The notes: generated by a model from the letters alone, not told the origin. Positions 49,517 through 60,589 are shown, counted from the stretch's first letter. The stretch: DNA of 64,000 nucleotides from Streptococcus varani (GCF_001375655.1 NZ_CTEN01000001.1:248001-312000); one strand, 5' to 3'. Numbers and translations: made by a program.

Positions 49517-50287
49517 ATGGAAGAACTGAAATATATAGAAATAGGGAATATTACTCCTAATCCCTACCAACCTCGCATTCATTTTGAAGAAGAAAAGTTA
49601 GAAGAATTAGCTCAATCTATCCGTGTCAATGGCCTCATTCAGCCATTGATTGTACGTAAATCTGCGATTATTGGCTATGAATTACTGGCTGGAGAGAGAC
49701 GATTACGGGCTAGTCAATTGGCTGGTCTAACAAAAGTCCCTGTAGTTATCAAAAATCTAACCGATCAGGATATGCTCTACCAATCTATCATTGAGAATCT
49801 ACAACGAGCAGATTTGAATCCCATTGAAGAAGCTAGATCTTACAAGAAATTACTAGATAAAGGCTTGACTCATCAAGAAATGGCCAATATTATGGGGAAA
49901 TCTCGTCCTTATATTTCCAACAGTCTCCGCCTCCTTAATTTATCAGATGCTGTCCGTCAGGCTCTTGAAAGCGGAAGTATCTCACAGGGGCATGCCCGTC
50001 TTCTAGTCCCCTTATCAAAAGAAAAGCAAGAATATTGGCTTGATAAAATCAGAAATCAGGATATGAGTGTCCGATCATTAGAAGCAGCCCTTACCATTAA
50101 GAAGACTGTAAAAATAGAAAAACAGAATAGTTTTGCGCGTGAAGAAGAAGAAAATCTTCACCGCCTTTTAGGGCTAGACGTTCAAATCAAACAAAAAAAA
50201 GACTCTTCCGGACAAATCAAAATTTCTTTTGCCAATACAGAAGAATACCAAAGACTTATCAACAGCTTAAAAAAATCTTGTGAATAG
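49517..50287 (+). CDS. parB: Chromosome-partitioning protein ParB (Spo0J)
   Basis: A 256-aa ParB. The N-terminal CTP/DNA-interaction box is GERRLRASQLAG (about residues 62-73), the parS-reading HTH lies near HQEMANIMGKSRPYISNSL (about 116-134), and a C-terminal dimerisation region follows. It binds parS and loads SMC near the origin. Streptococci lack ParA, and none is seen beside it here. Three parS-like sites lie within 17 kb. It is 65 bases after htrA and precedes oriC. Confidence 0.96.
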   Translation: MEELKYIEIGNITPNPYQPRIHFEEEKLEELAQSIRVNGLIQPLIVRKSAIIGYELLAGERRLRASQLAGLTKVPVVIKNLTDQDMLYQSIIENLQRADLNPIEEARSYKKLLDKGLTHQEMANIMGKSRPYISNSLRLLNLSDAVRQALESGSISQGHARLLVPLSKEKQEYWLDKIRNQDMSVRSLEAALTIKKTVKIEKQNSFAREEEENLHRLLGLDVQIKQKKDSSGQIKISFANTEEYQRLINSLKKSCE

Positions 50288-50475
50288 AAAAAATCTGTAG
50301 ACAGTTTTTACACAGGAATATTCTCTAAAAAGTTTTGATTTAGTGATGCTTCTTTGAATTTTCCACATTCTGTGGAAAACTTTTATAAACAGTGTGGAAA
50401 ATTCTTAAACTTGTGGAAAACTTTTTCTAAATATGATACACTATAAGGACAAAATTCCATGAAGGAGGTCCCTCT
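50288..50475 (+). promoter_or_regulatory. oriC, upstream part (parB-dnaA gap)
   Basis: Four DnaA boxes: TTTTCCACA (50359-50367) and TGTGGAAAA (50371-50379, 50393-50401, 50412-50420). The sequence is AT-rich and contains the dnaA promoter with ATGATACACTATAA before the GGAGG of dnaA. Boxes over the promoter suggest DnaA autoregulation. Confidence 0.85.
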
Positions 50476-51849
50476 TTGAACCAAGAACAAGTCTTTTGGG
50501 AGCGGGTCTTACAATTAGCTAAAGATAATCTCAAACAATCTGCCTTTGATTTCTTTGTTTCAGATGCCCGTTTACTTGAGGTAAGTGGAGATACTGCAAG
50601 AATTTTTTTAGATAGTCCTTTTAAGAAACTTTTTTGGGAAGAAAACCTCAAAGGTGTGATTATTACGGCTGGATTTGAAATTTACAATGAACAAATTACA
50701 GTGATATACGAATTTTCACCTGCAAGCTCTAGCCCAAGTCAAAGTAGAGCTAATTCTGAAAGAAGGCATCACGCGCAAGAGCTTAACTCAAGTCCAGTAA
50801 GCCCTCCGATTACTCCCTTTATCCATCCAGATATCAAACCCCAATATACCTTTACTAATTTTGTCCAAGGTGATAACAATCAGTGGGCTAAAGCCGCTGC
50901 CTTAGCGGTATCAGATAATCTAGGTGGACTTTACAACCCCCTCTTTATCTTCGGTGGTCCTGGACTGGGTAAAACTCATTTGCTCAATGCGATTGGTAAC
51001 AAAGTTCTGGAAGACAATCCAAATGCCCGAATCAAGTATCTATCATCTGAGACTTTCATCAATGACTTTCTGGAACACCTTCGCCTCAATGACATGGATA
51101 ATTTCAAGAAAACGTATCGCAATCTGGATTTACTCCTTATTGATGATATCCAATCCTTACGAAATAAGGCTTCTACTCAAGAAGAATTCTTCCATACCTT
51201 TAATGCCCTGCATGAAAACAGCAAGCAGATTGTCCTAACCTCTGATCGCAATCCTGATTATTTGGATAATTTGGAGGAACGCTTGGTAACCCGATTCAAA
51301 TGGGGACTGACCAGCGAAATCACACCGCCTGATTTTGAAACAAGGATTGCTATTTTACGCAATAAATGTCAAGAATATCCCTATGAATTTACCGATGATA
51401 CCCTGACTTATTTGGCAGGTCAATTTAACTCTAATGTCCGTGATTTAGAAGGTGCCCTTAAAGATATTCATCTCTTGGCTACCATGCGGAAATTAACAGA
51501 GATTACCGTTGATGTAGCTGCAGAAGCTATTCGTTCCCGCAAGCAAACCAATCCACAAAACATGCTTGTTTCCATTGAAAAAATTCAGAATGAAGTTGGA
51601 AATTTCTATGGGGTCAGTCAAAAAGAAATCAAAGGGGCAAAGCGCGTACAAAATATTGTTCATGCTAGACAGGTTGCCATGTATTTAGCGCGTGAATTAA
51701 CAGATAATTCCTTACCAAAAATTGGAAAAGAGTTTGGAGGTCGCGATCATACCACTGTCATGCACGCTTACAACAAGATAAAAAGTCTCTTGGCAGAGGA
51801 TGATAGTCTAGAAATTGAATTAACCACCATTCGCAATAAAATTCGCTAA
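50476..51849 (+). CDS. dnaA: Chromosomal replication initiator DnaA
   Basis: A 457-aa initiator. It has an N-terminal DnaB-interacting domain I (about 1-80), a Ser/Pro-rich linker (about 85-120) and an AAA+ domain with Walker [10 protein letters not shown] (about 160) and Walker B LLLIDDIQ. The C-terminal DNA-binding signature [14 protein letters not shown] (about 418-431) follows. The start is a TTG at 50476 placed 6 bases after GGAGG. DnaA boxes flank both ends of the gene. Full length. Confidence 0.97.
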   Translation: MNQEQVFWERVLQLAKDNLKQSAFDFFVSDARLLEVSGDTARIFLDSPFKKLFWEENLKGVIITAGFEIYNEQITVIYEFSPASSSPSQSRANSERRHHAQELNSSPVSPPITPFIHPDIKPQYTFTNFVQGDNNQWAKAAALAVSDNLGGLYNPLFIFGGPGLGKTHLLNAIGNKVLEDNPNARIKYLSSETFINDFLEHLRLNDMDNFKKTYRNLDLLLIDDIQSLRNKASTQEEFFHTFNALHENSKQIVLTSDRNPDYLDNLEERLVTRFKWGLTSEITPPDFETRIAILRNKCQEYPYEFTDDTLTYLAGQFNSNVRDLEGALKDIHLLATMRKLTEITVDVAAEAIRSRKQTNPQNMLVSIEKIQNEVGNFYGVSQKEIKGAKRVQNIVHARQVAMYLARELTDNSLPKIGKEFGGRDHTTVMHAYNKIKSLLAEDDSLEIELTTIRNKIR

Positions 51850-51999
51850 TGTGGAAAACTTCTTAAAAAAGACATTTTTTTCCACAAGTTGTGAACAAGT
51901 CTTTTCTCTTGCTAAGACATGCCTTAAGCCACTTTTCCACAGAATTAACAGACACTACTATTACTATTAACCTTATAATCTATAAATAAAGGAGAATCC
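51850..51999 (+). promoter_or_regulatory. oriC, downstream part (dnaA-dnaN gap)
   Basis: DnaA boxes TGTGGAAAA (51850-51858), TTTTCCACA (51878-51886 and 51933-51941) and a weaker TTGTGAACA (51889-51897) in AT-rich DNA; the likely unwinding region is here. A dnaN promoter may be within CTATTACTATTAACCT and onward. Confidence 0.8.
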
Positions 52000-53136
52000 A
52001 TGATTCATTTTTCTATCAACAAAGCTGTCTTTCTCCAAGCTTTGAATACTACAAAACGAGCTATTAGTCATAAAAATGCTATTCCTGTTTTATCCACTGT
52101 TAAAATCGAAGTCAGTAATGAAGGAATCACCTTGACAGGTTCGAATGGACAAATCTCTATTGAGAACTTTATCTCTATTCAGGATGAAAATGCCGGTCTC
52201 TTAATCTCTTCAACAGGCTCTATCCTTCTAGAAGCTGGATTCTTTATCAATGTTGTTTCCAGTCTTCCAGATATTGTCTTTGACCTAAAAGAAATTGAAC
52301 AAAAACAAATCCTCCTCACTAGTGGTAAATCAGAAATTACCCTAAAAGGAAAAGAAACTGAACTTTATCCACGTCTACAAGAAGTTTCTACTAGCAATCC
52401 TTTGATTTTAGAAACAAAGATCCTCAAAGATATCATCAATGAAACCGCCTTTGCAGCCTCAACCCAAGAAAGTCGTCCTATTTTAACAGGTGTTCACCTT
52501 GTTTTGACAGAAAATCAAACCCTCAAAACAGTAGCGACAGATTCTCACCGTATGAGTCAACGCAAGATGCAATTGGAAAAAGCTGGAGACAATTTTGATG
52601 TGGTGATACCAAGTCGTTCTCTGCGTGAATTTACAGCTGTTTTTTCTGACGAAATAGAAACAGTCGAAGTATTTTTCTCTAACAATCAGTTGCTTTTTAG
52701 AAGTCAAAATATTAGCTTCTATACACGTTTGTTGGAAGGAACTTATCCTGACACTGATCGCTTAATTCCAAAAGAATTCAATACTAAAGTAACGTTTGAT
52801 ACTGCTCACCTGCGTCAAGCTATGGAACGGGCTCGTCTTCTCTCGAATGCAACGCAAAATGGAACCGTCAAACTAGAAATCCAAAACGGTCTTGTATCAG
52901 CTCATGTTAACTCACCAGAAGTTGGTCGTGTAAATGAAGAATTAGATACCTTATCCGTATCGGGTCAAGATTTAATGATTTCTTTTAATCCAAGTTATCT
53001 CATTGATGCCCTAAAGGCTGTTGGAAGCGAGCAAGTAGAAATTAGTTTCATCTCCCCAATTCGCCCATTTACTCTAGTGCCCAATACCAATCAAGAAGAT
53101 TTCATCCAACTGATTACCCCAGTTCGTACAAACTAA
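52000..53136 (+). CDS. dnaN: DNA polymerase III beta subunit (sliding clamp)
   Basis: A 378-aa sliding clamp of three similar domains, starting MIHFSINKAVFLQALN and ending with the partner-binding-pocket region PIRPFTLVPN then a C-terminal ITPVRTN (LPVR-like). It tethers Pol III to DNA and recruits many partners. AAAGGAGA precedes the start. A terminator (53141-53163) follows. Full length. Confidence 0.97.
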   Translation: MIHFSINKAVFLQALNTTKRAISHKNAIPVLSTVKIEVSNEGITLTGSNGQISIENFISIQDENAGLLISSTGSILLEAGFFINVVSSLPDIVFDLKEIEQKQILLTSGKSEITLKGKETELYPRLQEVSTSNPLILETKILKDIINETAFAASTQESRPILTGVHLVLTENQTLKTVATDSHRMSQRKMQLEKAGDNFDVVIPSRSLREFTAVFSDEIETVEVFFSNNQLLFRSQNISFYTRLLEGTYPDTDRLIPKEFNTKVTFDTAHLRQAMERARLLSNATQNGTVKLEIQNGLVSAHVNSPEVGRVNEELDTLSVSGQDLMISFNPSYLIDALKAVGSEQVEISFISPIRPFTLVPNTNQEDFIQLITPVRTN

Positions 53137-53140
53137 GATC

Positions 53141-53163
53141 AACTCCCGCAAGGGAGTTTTTTC
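53141..53163 (+). terminator. dnaN terminator
   Basis: AACTCCC (53141-53147), loop GCAA, GGGAGTT (53152-53158), then TTTTT. Confidence 0.85.
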
Positions 53164-53165
53164 TA

Positions 53166-53174
53166 TGGTATAAT
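53166..53174 (+). promoter_or_regulatory. Extended -10 promoter of the DUF951 gene
   Basis: TG-G-TATAAT at 53166-53174, directly after the dnaN terminator and 29 bases before the start. Confidence 0.6.
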
Positions 53175-53202
53175 GAGAAAAAGAATATTTTTGGAGGTTC
53201 TT

Positions 53203-53394
53203 ATGTACGAGCTTGGTTCCTTAGTAGAAATGAAAAAGCCTCATGCCTGTACCATCAAATCAACTGGAAAAAAAGCCAATGAATGGGAAGTTGTACGTCT
53301 GGGAGCTGATATTAAAATCCGCTGTACGAATTGTGATCATGTAGTCATGATGAGTCGTCATAATTTTGAAGGCAAGATGAAAAAAATTTTATAA
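53203..53394 (+). CDS. DUF951-family small protein
   Basis: A 63-aa protein, MYELGSLVEMKKPHACTIKS at the start, with the family motif NEWEVVRLGADIKIRCTNC and MMSRHNFEGKMKKIL at the end. One Cys pair (CTNCDHVVM) and an early Cys may bind metal. It is conserved between dnaN and ychF in streptococci; function unknown. GGAGG before the ATG at 53203 decides against the longer frame from 53173. It has its own extended -10 promoter. Confidence 0.88.
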   Translation: MYELGSLVEMKKPHACTIKSTGKKANEWEVVRLGADIKIRCTNCDHVVMMSRHNFEGKMKKIL

Positions 53395-53550
53395 TGTTCA
53401 GACACACTCTACAAAAGAGAAATTAATCAGTATTTTGCAAAGAAAAAGTAAGCCTAGGTTGCGCAACTTGAACAGATTTTTGCTAGTTATTATTCCCTTA
53501 GATTGAATGTTATTGTATTTTTTAAGAGGTATGATAGAGATTTTTAAATG

Positions 53551-53574
53551 AGCTTGCTAATTGGCAAGCTTTTT
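53551..53574 (+). terminator. Terminator before ychF
   Basis: AGCTTGC (53551-53557), 6-base loop, GCAAGCT (53564-53570), then TTTT. The preceding 155 bases hold no ORF; a short RNA ending here is possible. Confidence 0.65.
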
Positions 53575-53585
53575 CGAGTCTTTTC

Positions 53586-53594
53586 TGCTATAAT
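53586..53594 (+). promoter_or_regulatory. Extended -10 promoter of ychF
   Basis: TG-C-TATAAT at 53586-53594, 38 bases before the ychF start codon. Confidence 0.6.
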
Positions 53595-53631
53595 GATAAG
53601 TACTGAAAAAATCTAATGGAGATTCTAAATT

Positions 53632-54747
53632 ATGGCTTTAACAGCAGGTATTGTGGGTTTACCAAATGTTGGTAAATCAACCCTCTTCAATGCAATTACA
53701 AAAGCGGGAGCGGAAGCTGCCAACTATCCTTTCGCAACCATTGATCCAAATGTCGGAATGGTAGAGGTTCCAGATGAACGTTTACAGAAGTTGACAGAAC
53801 TAATTACCCCTAAAAAAACGATTCCAACAACTTTCGAATTTACAGACATCGCTGGTATTGTCAAAGGTGCTTCCAAAGGAGAAGGTCTTGGAAATAAATT
53901 TTTATCCAATATTCGCCAAGTAGATGCCATTGTGCACGTAGTCCGTGCCTTTGATGATGAAAATGTCATGCGGGAACAAGGCCGTGAAGATGCCTTTGTA
54001 GATCCAATTGCGGATATTGATACGATAAATCTTGAATTGATTTTGGCGGACCTAGAGTCTATTAACAAGCGTTATGCGCGTGTTGAAAAGATGGCTCGTA
54101 CCCAAAAAGATAAGGATTCACTGGCTGAATTTGCAGTCTTGGAAAAAATCAAGCCAGTTTTAGAAGACGGCTTATCTGCTCGTACCATCGATTTCTCAAC
54201 TGAAGAAGAAAAAATCGTCAAGCAATTGTTCTTATTGACAACAAAACCAGTCCTTTATGTCGCCAATGTAGATGAAGATAAGGTTGCTGAGCCAGATGAT
54301 ATTGACTATGTCAAACAAATCCGAGACTTCGCAGCTACGGAAAATGCAGAAGTAGTTGTGATTTCAGCTCGTGCTGAAGAAGAAATTGCAGAGTTAGAAG
54401 ACGAAGATAAACAAGAATTCTTGGAAGCCATTGGTTTAACAGAATCAGGTGTGGATAAATTAACCCGTGCTGCCTACCATTTGCTTGGACTTGGAACCTA
54501 CTTCACAGCTGGTGAAAAAGAAGTCCGTGCTTGGACCTTTAAACGTGGTATCAAAGCACCACAAGCTGCTGGTATCATCCATACAGACTTCGAAAGAGGT
54601 TTTATCCGTGCTGTAACCATGTCCTATGATGATTTGATTCAATATGGTTCAGAAAAAGCAGTAAAAGAAGCAGGACGCCTTCGTGAAGAAGGAAAAGAGT
54701 ATGTCGTTCAGGATGGGGACATCATGGAGTTCCGATTCAACGTCTAA
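53632..54747 (+). CDS. ychF: Ribosome-binding ATPase YchF
   Basis: A 371-aa Obg-like NTPase. The P-loop is GLPNVGKSTLFN (about residues 7-18), the switch region DIAGIVKGASKGEGLGN (about 68-84), then a coiled-coil insertion (about 135-165) and a C-terminal TGS domain ending in GDIMEFRFNV. It prefers ATP and is linked to stress responses. Full length and at its usual place after DUF951. Confidence 0.96.
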   Translation: MALTAGIVGLPNVGKSTLFNAITKAGAEAANYPFATIDPNVGMVEVPDERLQKLTELITPKKTIPTTFEFTDIAGIVKGASKGEGLGNKFLSNIRQVDAIVHVVRAFDDENVMREQGREDAFVDPIADIDTINLELILADLESINKRYARVEKMARTQKDKDSLAEFAVLEKIKPVLEDGLSARTIDFSTEEEKIVKQLFLLTTKPVLYVANVDEDKVAEPDDIDYVKQIRDFAATENAEVVVISARAEEEIAELEDEDKQEFLEAIGLTESGVDKLTRAAYHLLGLGTYFTAGEKEVRAWTFKRGIKAPQAAGIIHTDFERGFIRAVTMSYDDLIQYGSEKAVKEAGRLREEGKEYVVQDGDIMEFRFNV

Positions 54748-54992
54748 CGTTTTCCTTGCTTTTATTCTTCGTGAAGTCGGCTCGATAAACTCCAGTTTCA
54801 TCTTGGCCTTCCTTGCCTTGACTAAAACCAAGCAAAATCGTTAGGATACTATTTGATAATTAAAATGTGCTTTAGTGCCTAGACTAAGAGCATTTTAAGC
54901 AATCAAAATCTAACAAGAAAATTAAAATAAAAGTTGCAAAACCAGAGGCTGAAATGTTTTTTCAGTCCTTTTGGTGTTTTGAAAGGATGAAA

Positions 54993-55565
54993 ATGGTAAA
55001 AATGATTGTTGGCCTAGGAAATCCTGGCTCTAAGTATCACGAAACCCGTCACAATATTGGTTTTATGCTGATTGATCAGATAGCAAAAAGAGAAAATGTG
55101 ACTTTTTCACAGGATAAAATATTTCAAGCGGATGTGGCCTCGACGTTTATCAATGGAGAAAAAGTTTATTTGGTTAAACCAACAACTTTCATGAACGAAT
55201 CCGGTAAGGCTGTTCATGCTCTTTTGTCCTACTATGGCTTAGATGAGCGTGATTTACTGGTAGCTTACGATGATTTAGATATGGTAGCAGGTAAGATTCG
55301 TTTCCGTCAAAAGGGTTCAGCAGGTGGTCATAATGGCATTAAGTCCCTCATCGCTCATTTGAAGACGCAGGAATTTGATCGCATTAAAATTGGTATTGGT
55401 CGTCCCAAAGAAGGTCGGACTGTTATCAACCATGTCTTGTCACCATTTGATACAGCAGATCGTATCGAAATTGATCAAGCACTGGATAAACTTGACAGTG
55501 CTGTAAATTATTATTTACATGAAAGCGACTTGGAAAAAGTTATGAGAAAGTTTAACGGTATATGA
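54993..55565 (+). CDS. pth: Peptidyl-tRNA hydrolase
   Basis: A 190-aa enzyme releasing tRNA from stalled peptidyl-tRNA. It has the N-terminal [12 protein letters not shown], the catalytic His in ETRHNIGFM (about residue 19-20), Asn in FMNESG and Asp in YDDLDM, with the [13 protein letters not shown] stretch. The frame opens at 54954, but AAAGGA lies just before the ATG at 54993 and the earlier residues are not family-like. The next gene, mfd, overlaps it by 4 bases. Confidence 0.94.
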   Translation: MVKMIVGLGNPGSKYHETRHNIGFMLIDQIAKRENVTFSQDKIFQADVASTFINGEKVYLVKPTTFMNESGKAVHALLSYYGLDERDLLVAYDDLDMVAGKIRFRQKGSAGGHNGIKSLIAHLKTQEFDRIKIGIGRPKEGRTVINHVLSPFDTADRIEIDQALDKLDSAVNYYLHESDLEKVMRKFNGI

Positions 55566-58500
55566 ATCTTTTAGAACTCATTCAGCAAAATCAGCAAGTT
55601 CAAAAATGGCAACAAGGTCTCAACAAATCAAGCCGTCAACTCATGTTAGGTCTTTCTGGGACTAGTAAAGCTCTTGCTATAGCTTCTGCCTTTGATAGTT
55701 TAAGCGAAAAGATAGTTATCTTTACAGCAAGTCAAAATGAAGCAGAAGTATTAGTTGCTGATTTGACGGATTTATTGGGTAGTGAGTATGTTTACAACTT
55801 CTTTACAGATGATAGCCCGATTGCCGAGTTTGTTTTTTCATCTAAGGATAGAAGACAGACGCGTGTTGACAGTTTAAATTTTTTGATCAATAAAAAACAA
55901 CCGGGTATCTTGGTTGCTAATTTTGCTGCCTCAAAAATATTTTTACCCAATCCAAAAATCTATCAAGAAGCAAGTCTCAACCTCCAAGTCCAAGAAGAAG
56001 TTCAACTTGACAACCTTGTCAAGAAACTCCTTTCAACAGGCTATAAAAAAGTATCTCGTGTGTTATCTCAAGGTGAGTTTAGCCTACGCGGCGATATTCT
56101 AGACGTTTTTGAAATCAACAATGAATTACCCTTTCGATTAGAATTTTTTGGTGATGAGATTGATGGTATTAGAACCTTTGATATTGAAAAACAAACGTCA
56201 TTAGAAAATTTAGAAAGTATTACGATTTGCCCTGCTTCTGAAATCATACTGACAAGTGAAGATTATTTGCGTTCTCAAGTTTCTTTGGAGAAGTGGATCG
56301 ACAAGATAGAAATAGGTGAGCAAAAATCGTATCTGCAAGAAGTTTTAGCAGATGTTAAAACAGGTTATCGCCATCCTGATATTCAAAAATTTCTTTCTAT
56401 TTTTTATGAAAATCAGTGTACTATCCTTGATTATCTTCCTAAAACTTCACCAATCTTTTTTGATAATTTTCATAAAATCATGGATACACATGCCTTATTT
56501 GAAAAAGAATCCGCTCTTCTCTTGACAGAGGATTTACAAAAGTGTAAATCACATTCTAGTCTTAAATACTTTGCTGATTCCTATCAAAATTTACGAAAAT
56601 ATCAACCTTCTACCTTCTTTTCTACATTCCAAAAGGGTCTAGGAAATCTTAAATTTGATGCTATTTTTTCTTTCAATCAGCATCCTATGCAGGAATTTTT
56701 TAACCAAATTCCGCTTTTACAAGAAGAATTGCAACGCTATAAAAAATCAAATTATACGGTCATTATTCAGTCGAATTCTTCATCAAGTTTACACGCTTTA
56801 CAAAAAACATTACAAGAATATAATATTGACATTCCTTATCGTGATGCTAATGAATTAGTTCTAGGTCAACAGCAAATAACGATTGGTCAACTAGTAACTG
56901 GTTTTCATTTTCTAGATGAAAAAATTGCATTGATTACAGAGCGTGAAATTTTCCATAAGAAAGTCAAGCGGAAAATTCGTCGTCAACATACTTCAAATGC
57001 AGAGCGCCTGCGAGATTACAATGAGTTAGAAAAAGGGGATTATGTTGTTCACCATGTTCATGGAATCGGACAGTTTATGGGGATTGAAACCATCGAACGA
57101 TCAGGCGTTCACAGAGATTATATCACCATTCAATATCAAAATTCAGACAGAATTTCCCTACCGGTTGAGCAGATTGATGGATTATCAAAATATATCGCAT
57201 CGGATGGCAAACAACCTAAACTGAATAAACTCAACGATGGCCGCTTCCAAAAGACCAAACAAAAAGTTCAAAAACAGGTTGAAGATATTGCAGATGATCT
57301 TATCAAATTGTATGCAGAACGTAGCCAATTAAAAGGTTTCGCTTTCTCAAGTGATGATGAGAATCAATTGGAGTTTGACAATCACTTTGCCTATGTGGAA
57401 ACGGATGATCAACTTCGATCGATTGATGAAGTCAAGAAAGATATGGAAAAACCATCCCCTATGGATCGTCTTTTAGTGGGAGATGTTGGGTTTGGTAAAA
57501 CAGAGGTAGCTATGCGGGCAGCCTTTAAAGCTGTCAATGATGGCAAGCAAGTGGCTATTCTAGTACCTACAACTGTTCTTGCACAGCAACATTATGAAAA
57601 TTTTATAGATCGTTTTTCAGAGTTTCCTATCAATATTGGCGTCCTTAGTCGTTTTCGAACAAAAACAGAACAAAATGCCACCCTTGAAAAATTGAAAAAA
57701 GGGCAGCTGGATATTATTATCGGCACGCATCGTCTCTTATCAAAAGATGTCATCTTTGCTGATTTAGGTCTTTTAGTGATTGATGAAGAACAGCGTTTTG
57801 GAGTGAAACACAAAGAAAGTCTAAAAGAACTCAAGAAAAAAATTGACGTTCTAACCTTAACTGCCACTCCTATTCCACGAACTCTTCACATGTCCATGCT
57901 AGGAATTCGTGATTTATCCGTTATTGAAACCCCACCGACCAATCGTTACCCAGTTCAAACCTATGTTTTAGAAAGAAATCCAACAGTGATTCGCGATGCT
58001 ATTTTACGAGAAATCGATCGTGGAGGGCAAATTTACTATCTTTACAATAAAGTTGACACCATTGAAAAGAAGGTTTCTGAACTTAAGGAGCTAGTACCAG
58101 AAGCCTCTATTGGTTTTGTCCACGGACAAATGTCAGAAATACAATTAGAAAACACTCTCTATGCCTTTATCGAGGGGGAATATGATGTATTAGTAACGAC
58201 CACCATTATCGAAACGGGAGTGGATATTCCAAACGCCAATACTCTTTTTATTGAAAATGCGGATCATATGGGGCTGTCAACCCTCTATCAACTTCGAGGG
58301 CGTGTTGGTCGTTCCAATCGGATTGCCTATGCTTATCTGATGTATCGACCGGATAAATCTCTAACGGAAGTATCAGAAAAACGGTTGGAGGCCATTAAAG
58401 GATTTACAGAGTTGGGATCTGGTTTTAAAATTGCCATGCAGGATTTGTCCATTCGTGGGGCTGGTAATCTTCTAGGAGCTGCCCAAAGTGGCTTTATTGA

Positions 58501-59062
58501 TTCCATCGGTTATGAACTCTATTCTCAACTTTTAGAAAGTGCTATTTTAGAAAAACAAGGGAAGGTTCAAAAACGCCAAAAATCAAATACGGAAATTAAT
58601 TTATCTATTGATGCTTACCTACCAAGTGATTATATTGATGATCAGCGGCAAAAAATTGAAATTTACAAGCGTATCAAGGAGATTGACAACCGTGTCAATT
58701 ACGAAGAACTACAAACAGAACTGATAGACCGCTTTGGCGAATACCCAGATGCAGTAGCTTATCTTTTGGAGATTGGTCTACTGAAATCCTACCTCGATCA
58801 ATCATTTGCAAAATTAGTTGAGTTAAAAAATAATCAGGTTATTATTACCTTTGAACCAATGGCTGGTCAGTACTTCTTGACACAAGATTACTTTAAGGCA
58901 CTTTCTGCAACAAAGTTTAAAGCTCGTATTTCTGAATTAAATGGACAAATGCAAGTTATTTTTGATGTTCGAAATCAGAAAGACTTCACTATTTTAGAAG
59001 AATTGATGACCTTTAGCGAAAACTTACTTTCATTAAAACTTGAAAAAGTAGATGCAAAATAG
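55562..59062 (+). CDS. mfd: Transcription-repair coupling factor Mfd
   Basis: A 1,166-aa translocase. It has an N-terminal UvrB-like module (to about residue 340), an RNA polymerase-interacting domain (about 480-560) and superfamily 2 motor motifs. The latter include Walker [10 protein letters not shown] (about 640), DEEQ (about 740), [10 protein letters not shown] and RGRVGRS, followed by the C-terminal TRCF domain. It removes stalled RNA polymerase and recruits UvrA. ATGA overlap with pth shows coupling. Full length. Confidence 0.97.
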   Translation: MNLLELIQQNQQVQKWQQGLNKSSRQLMLGLSGTSKALAIASAFDSLSEKIVIFTASQNEAEVLVADLTDLLGSEYVYNFFTDDSPIAEFVFSSKDRRQTRVDSLNFLINKKQPGILVANFAASKIFLPNPKIYQEASLNLQVQEEVQLDNLVKKLLSTGYKKVSRVLSQGEFSLRGDILDVFEINNELPFRLEFFGDEIDGIRTFDIEKQTSLENLESITICPASEIILTSEDYLRSQVSLEKWIDKIEIGEQKSYLQEVLADVKTGYRHPDIQKFLSIFYENQCTILDYLPKTSPIFFDNFHKIMDTHALFEKESALLLTEDLQKCKSHSSLKYFADSYQNLRKYQPSTFFSTFQKGLGNLKFDAIFSFNQHPMQEFFNQIPLLQEELQRYKKSNYTVIIQSNSSSSLHALQKTLQEYNIDIPYRDANELVLGQQQITIGQLVTGFHFLDEKIALITEREIFHKKVKRKIRRQHTSNAERLRDYNELEKGDYVVHHVHGIGQFMGIETIERSGVHRDYITIQYQNSDRISLPVEQIDGLSKYIASDGKQPKLNKLNDGRFQKTKQKVQKQVEDIADDLIKLYAERSQLKGFAFSSDDENQLEFDNHFAYVETDDQLRSIDEVKKDMEKPSPMDRLLVGDVGFGKTEVAMRAAFKAVNDGKQVAILVPTTVLAQQHYENFIDRFSEFPINIGVLSRFRTKTEQNATLEKLKKGQLDIIIGTHRLLSKDVIFADLGLLVIDEEQRFGVKHKESLKELKKKIDVLTLTATPIPRTLHMSMLGIRDLSVIETPPTNRYPVQTYVLERNPTVIRDAILREIDRGGQIYYLYNKVDTIEKKVSELKELVPEASIGFVHGQMSEIQLENTLYAFIEGEYDVLVTTTIIETGVDIPNANTLFIENADHMGLSTLYQLRGRVGRSNRIAYAYLMYRPDKSLTEVSEKRLEAIKGFTELGSGFKIAMQDLSIRGAGNLLGAAQSGFIDSIGYELYSQLLESAILEKQGKVQKRQKSNTEINLSIDAYLPSDYIDDQRQKIEIYKRIKEIDNRVNYEELQTELIDRFGEYPDAVAYLLEIGLLKSYLDQSFAKLVELKNNQVIITFEPMAGQYFLTQDYFKALSATKFKARISELNGQMQVIFDVRNQKDFTILEELMTFSENLLSLKLEKVDAK

Positions 59063-59149
59063 TTTTGACAAGGGATATTGAAACAGTCAAAGAGTTTATA
59101 TGGTAAAATTTTAGAAAAAGGATAGACTGAGATTACCAAGGAGGTCAAA

Positions 59150-59707
59150 ATGGAACTTGAACGCAGATTAGTTGAATTAAGAAAAGAGAAGAACCTCTCT
59201 CAAGAGGAACTGGCAGAAAAACTTTACGTGTCACGCCAAACTATCTCCAACTGGGAAAGAGGAAAAACCTACCCAGACATTCACTCACTTTTGCTAATAG
59301 CCACCTATTTTGACGTCTCCTTAAATAATTTAATTAAAGGAGATGTTGATATTATGAAACATCAGGTTGATCAGTCGCAGTTAAAGAAATGGACTATTAT
59401 TGCAGGGGTTTCTTTATTTGTTTTTTCAGTTGTTGTACCGACCCGCTATTTATTTGATGCTAAAAAAGTGTCTATAGTACTATCGATACTAGTAATACCA
59501 CTAGTCTATTCACTTTTTCAAATCTTATATATCGTCAAAAATAGGAACTTGCAGACCTATGACGATATTCTCAATTTTCTCAATCCAGAGAAAAAGATTA
59601 AGGCAGGTTTCTTTAGCGAGTTAGGTTTTGTCTTTAAATTATTTGTCATTACCTGGTTAATTTTCTTCGCTGGAACGGTTACATCTGCCCTAATTTTTTG
59701 GAAATAA
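59150..59707 (+). CDS. XRE-type HTH regulator with membrane helices
   Basis: A 185-aa protein: an HTH domain at residues 4-60 (LVELRKEKNLSQEELAEKL, then SRQTISNWERGKTYPD), a short linker, then three membrane segments (about 80-97, 106-127 and 160-182). Such HTH-plus-membrane proteins may sense membrane or peptide signals and regulate nearby or own transcription. AAGGAGG precedes the start. It lies between mfd and rqcP, which are directly adjacent in the pneumococcal origin region, so it looks like an accessory insertion. It has its own terminator. Confidence 0.83.
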   Translation: MELERRLVELRKEKNLSQEELAEKLYVSRQTISNWERGKTYPDIHSLLLIATYFDVSLNNLIKGDVDIMKHQVDQSQLKKWTIIAGVSLFVFSVVVPTRYLFDAKKVSIVLSILVIPLVYSLFQILYIVKNRNLQTYDDILNFLNPEKKIKAGFFSELGFVFKLFVITWLIFFAGTVTSALIFWK

Positions 59708-59736
59708 TAGTAGGTTTCGTAATCAGAAGCCATTTT

Positions 59737-59758
59737 AAGGAGCTTTGGCTCCTTTTTT
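59737..59758 (+). terminator. Terminator of the HTH-membrane protein gene
   Basis: AAGGAGC (59737-59743), loop TTTG, GCTCCTT (59748-59754), then TTTT. Confidence 0.8.
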
Positions 59759-59830
59759 GCTAGAAACATTCTCTATCTCTGTTATTTTTTTGAAAAAATG
59801 ATAAAATAAGAGAGATTGTGAGGTATTTAA

Positions 59831-60103
59831 ATGAGACTTGATAAATATTTAAAAGTATCCCGTATTATTAAGCGACGTACTATTGCCAAGGAAGTAGCGG
59901 ACAAGGGAAGAATTAAAGTAAATGGCATCTTAGCAAAATCATCAACAGATTTAAAAATCGATGATCAGGTAGAAATTCGTTTTGGTAACAAATTGTTAAC
60001 CATCAAAGTTTTAGAAATGAAAGATTCCACTAAAAAAGAAGATGCATTAAAAATGTATGACATAATCAGTGAAATCAGGGTAGAAGCAGATGAAGCAATC
60101 TAA
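59831..60103 (+). CDS. rqcP: S4-domain ribosome-quality-control protein RqcP
   Basis: A 90-aa S4 protein ([20 protein letters not shown], then [15 protein letters not shown]). It helps RqcH add Ala tails to peptides stalled on 50S subunits and was earlier called a heat-shock-15-like protein. The next gene (divIC) overlaps it by 14 bases, so the two are translated together. It follows an accessory HTH gene. Full length. Confidence 0.9.
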   Translation: MRLDKYLKVSRIIKRRTIAKEVADKGRIKVNGILAKSSTDLKIDDQVEIRFGNKLLTIKVLEMKDSTKKEDALKMYDIISEIRVEADEAI

Positions 60104-60461
60104 GGTTCTTCAAATCAATAATCAATACATTCAAACAGAACTGCAAAAACGCAGGAGAAATGCGGATGAAAATCGGCAAAAAACGCGATTCATGGGGATC
60201 ATCCTAGTTCTGGCAATCTTTCTTTTTGTCCTACCAACCTATAATTTGGTAGAAAGTTATGATACATTAAAAGAAAGAGAAGAACAATTAGTTCAATTAG
60301 AGGATCGTTACAAAGAATTGTCTCGTCAAGAAAAAATAGAATCTTCCTTGGTGACAAAATTAAAAGACGAAGAGTATGCTGCCAAGTACATTCGAGCTAA
60401 GTTACAATATTCCAAAGAAGGTGAATTCATTTACAATATACCAGGACTCTTGCCGAAATGA
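60090..60461 (+). CDS. divIC: Cell-division protein DivIC (FtsB family)
   Basis: A 123-aa bitopic protein. It has a basic cytoplasmic N-terminus (about 1-33), one membrane helix ([20 protein letters not shown], about 34-53), then an extracellular coiled-coil (about 55-95). DivIC acts with FtsL and DivIB in the divisome. It overlaps rqcP and the small gene that follows (ATGA). The arrangement matches the pneumococcal cluster. Confidence 0.9.
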   Translation: MKQSKVLQINNQYIQTELQKRRRNADENRQKTRFMGIILVLAIFLFVLPTYNLVESYDTLKEREEQLVQLEDRYKELSRQEKIESSLVTKLKDEEYAAKYIRAKLQYSKEGEFIYNIPGLLPK

Positions 60462-60577
60462 CAGAAGATATTTTAAAAACAGTTGAAAAATTTTTAAGTT
60501 ATTCTGATGAAAAATTAGAAGAATTATCTCAAAAAAATCAGGGATTAAAATTTCAAAATAAAAAAGAAGAAAGATAG
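60458..60577 (+). CDS. Small acidic/lysine-rich protein of unknown function, 39 aa
   Basis: A short gene that starts at the ATGA overlap with divIC and ends at a TAG, 12 bases before the next gene. Residues [19 protein letters not shown] and onward suggest one amphipathic helix with a charged tail. A small ORF occupies the same slot between divIC and the penicillin-recognising protein in pneumococcus, which supports it. Function unknown. Confidence 0.7.
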   Translation: MTEDILKTVEKFLSYSDEKLEELSQKNQGLKFQNKKEER

Positions 60578-60589
60578 GAAGGAGGGAAT

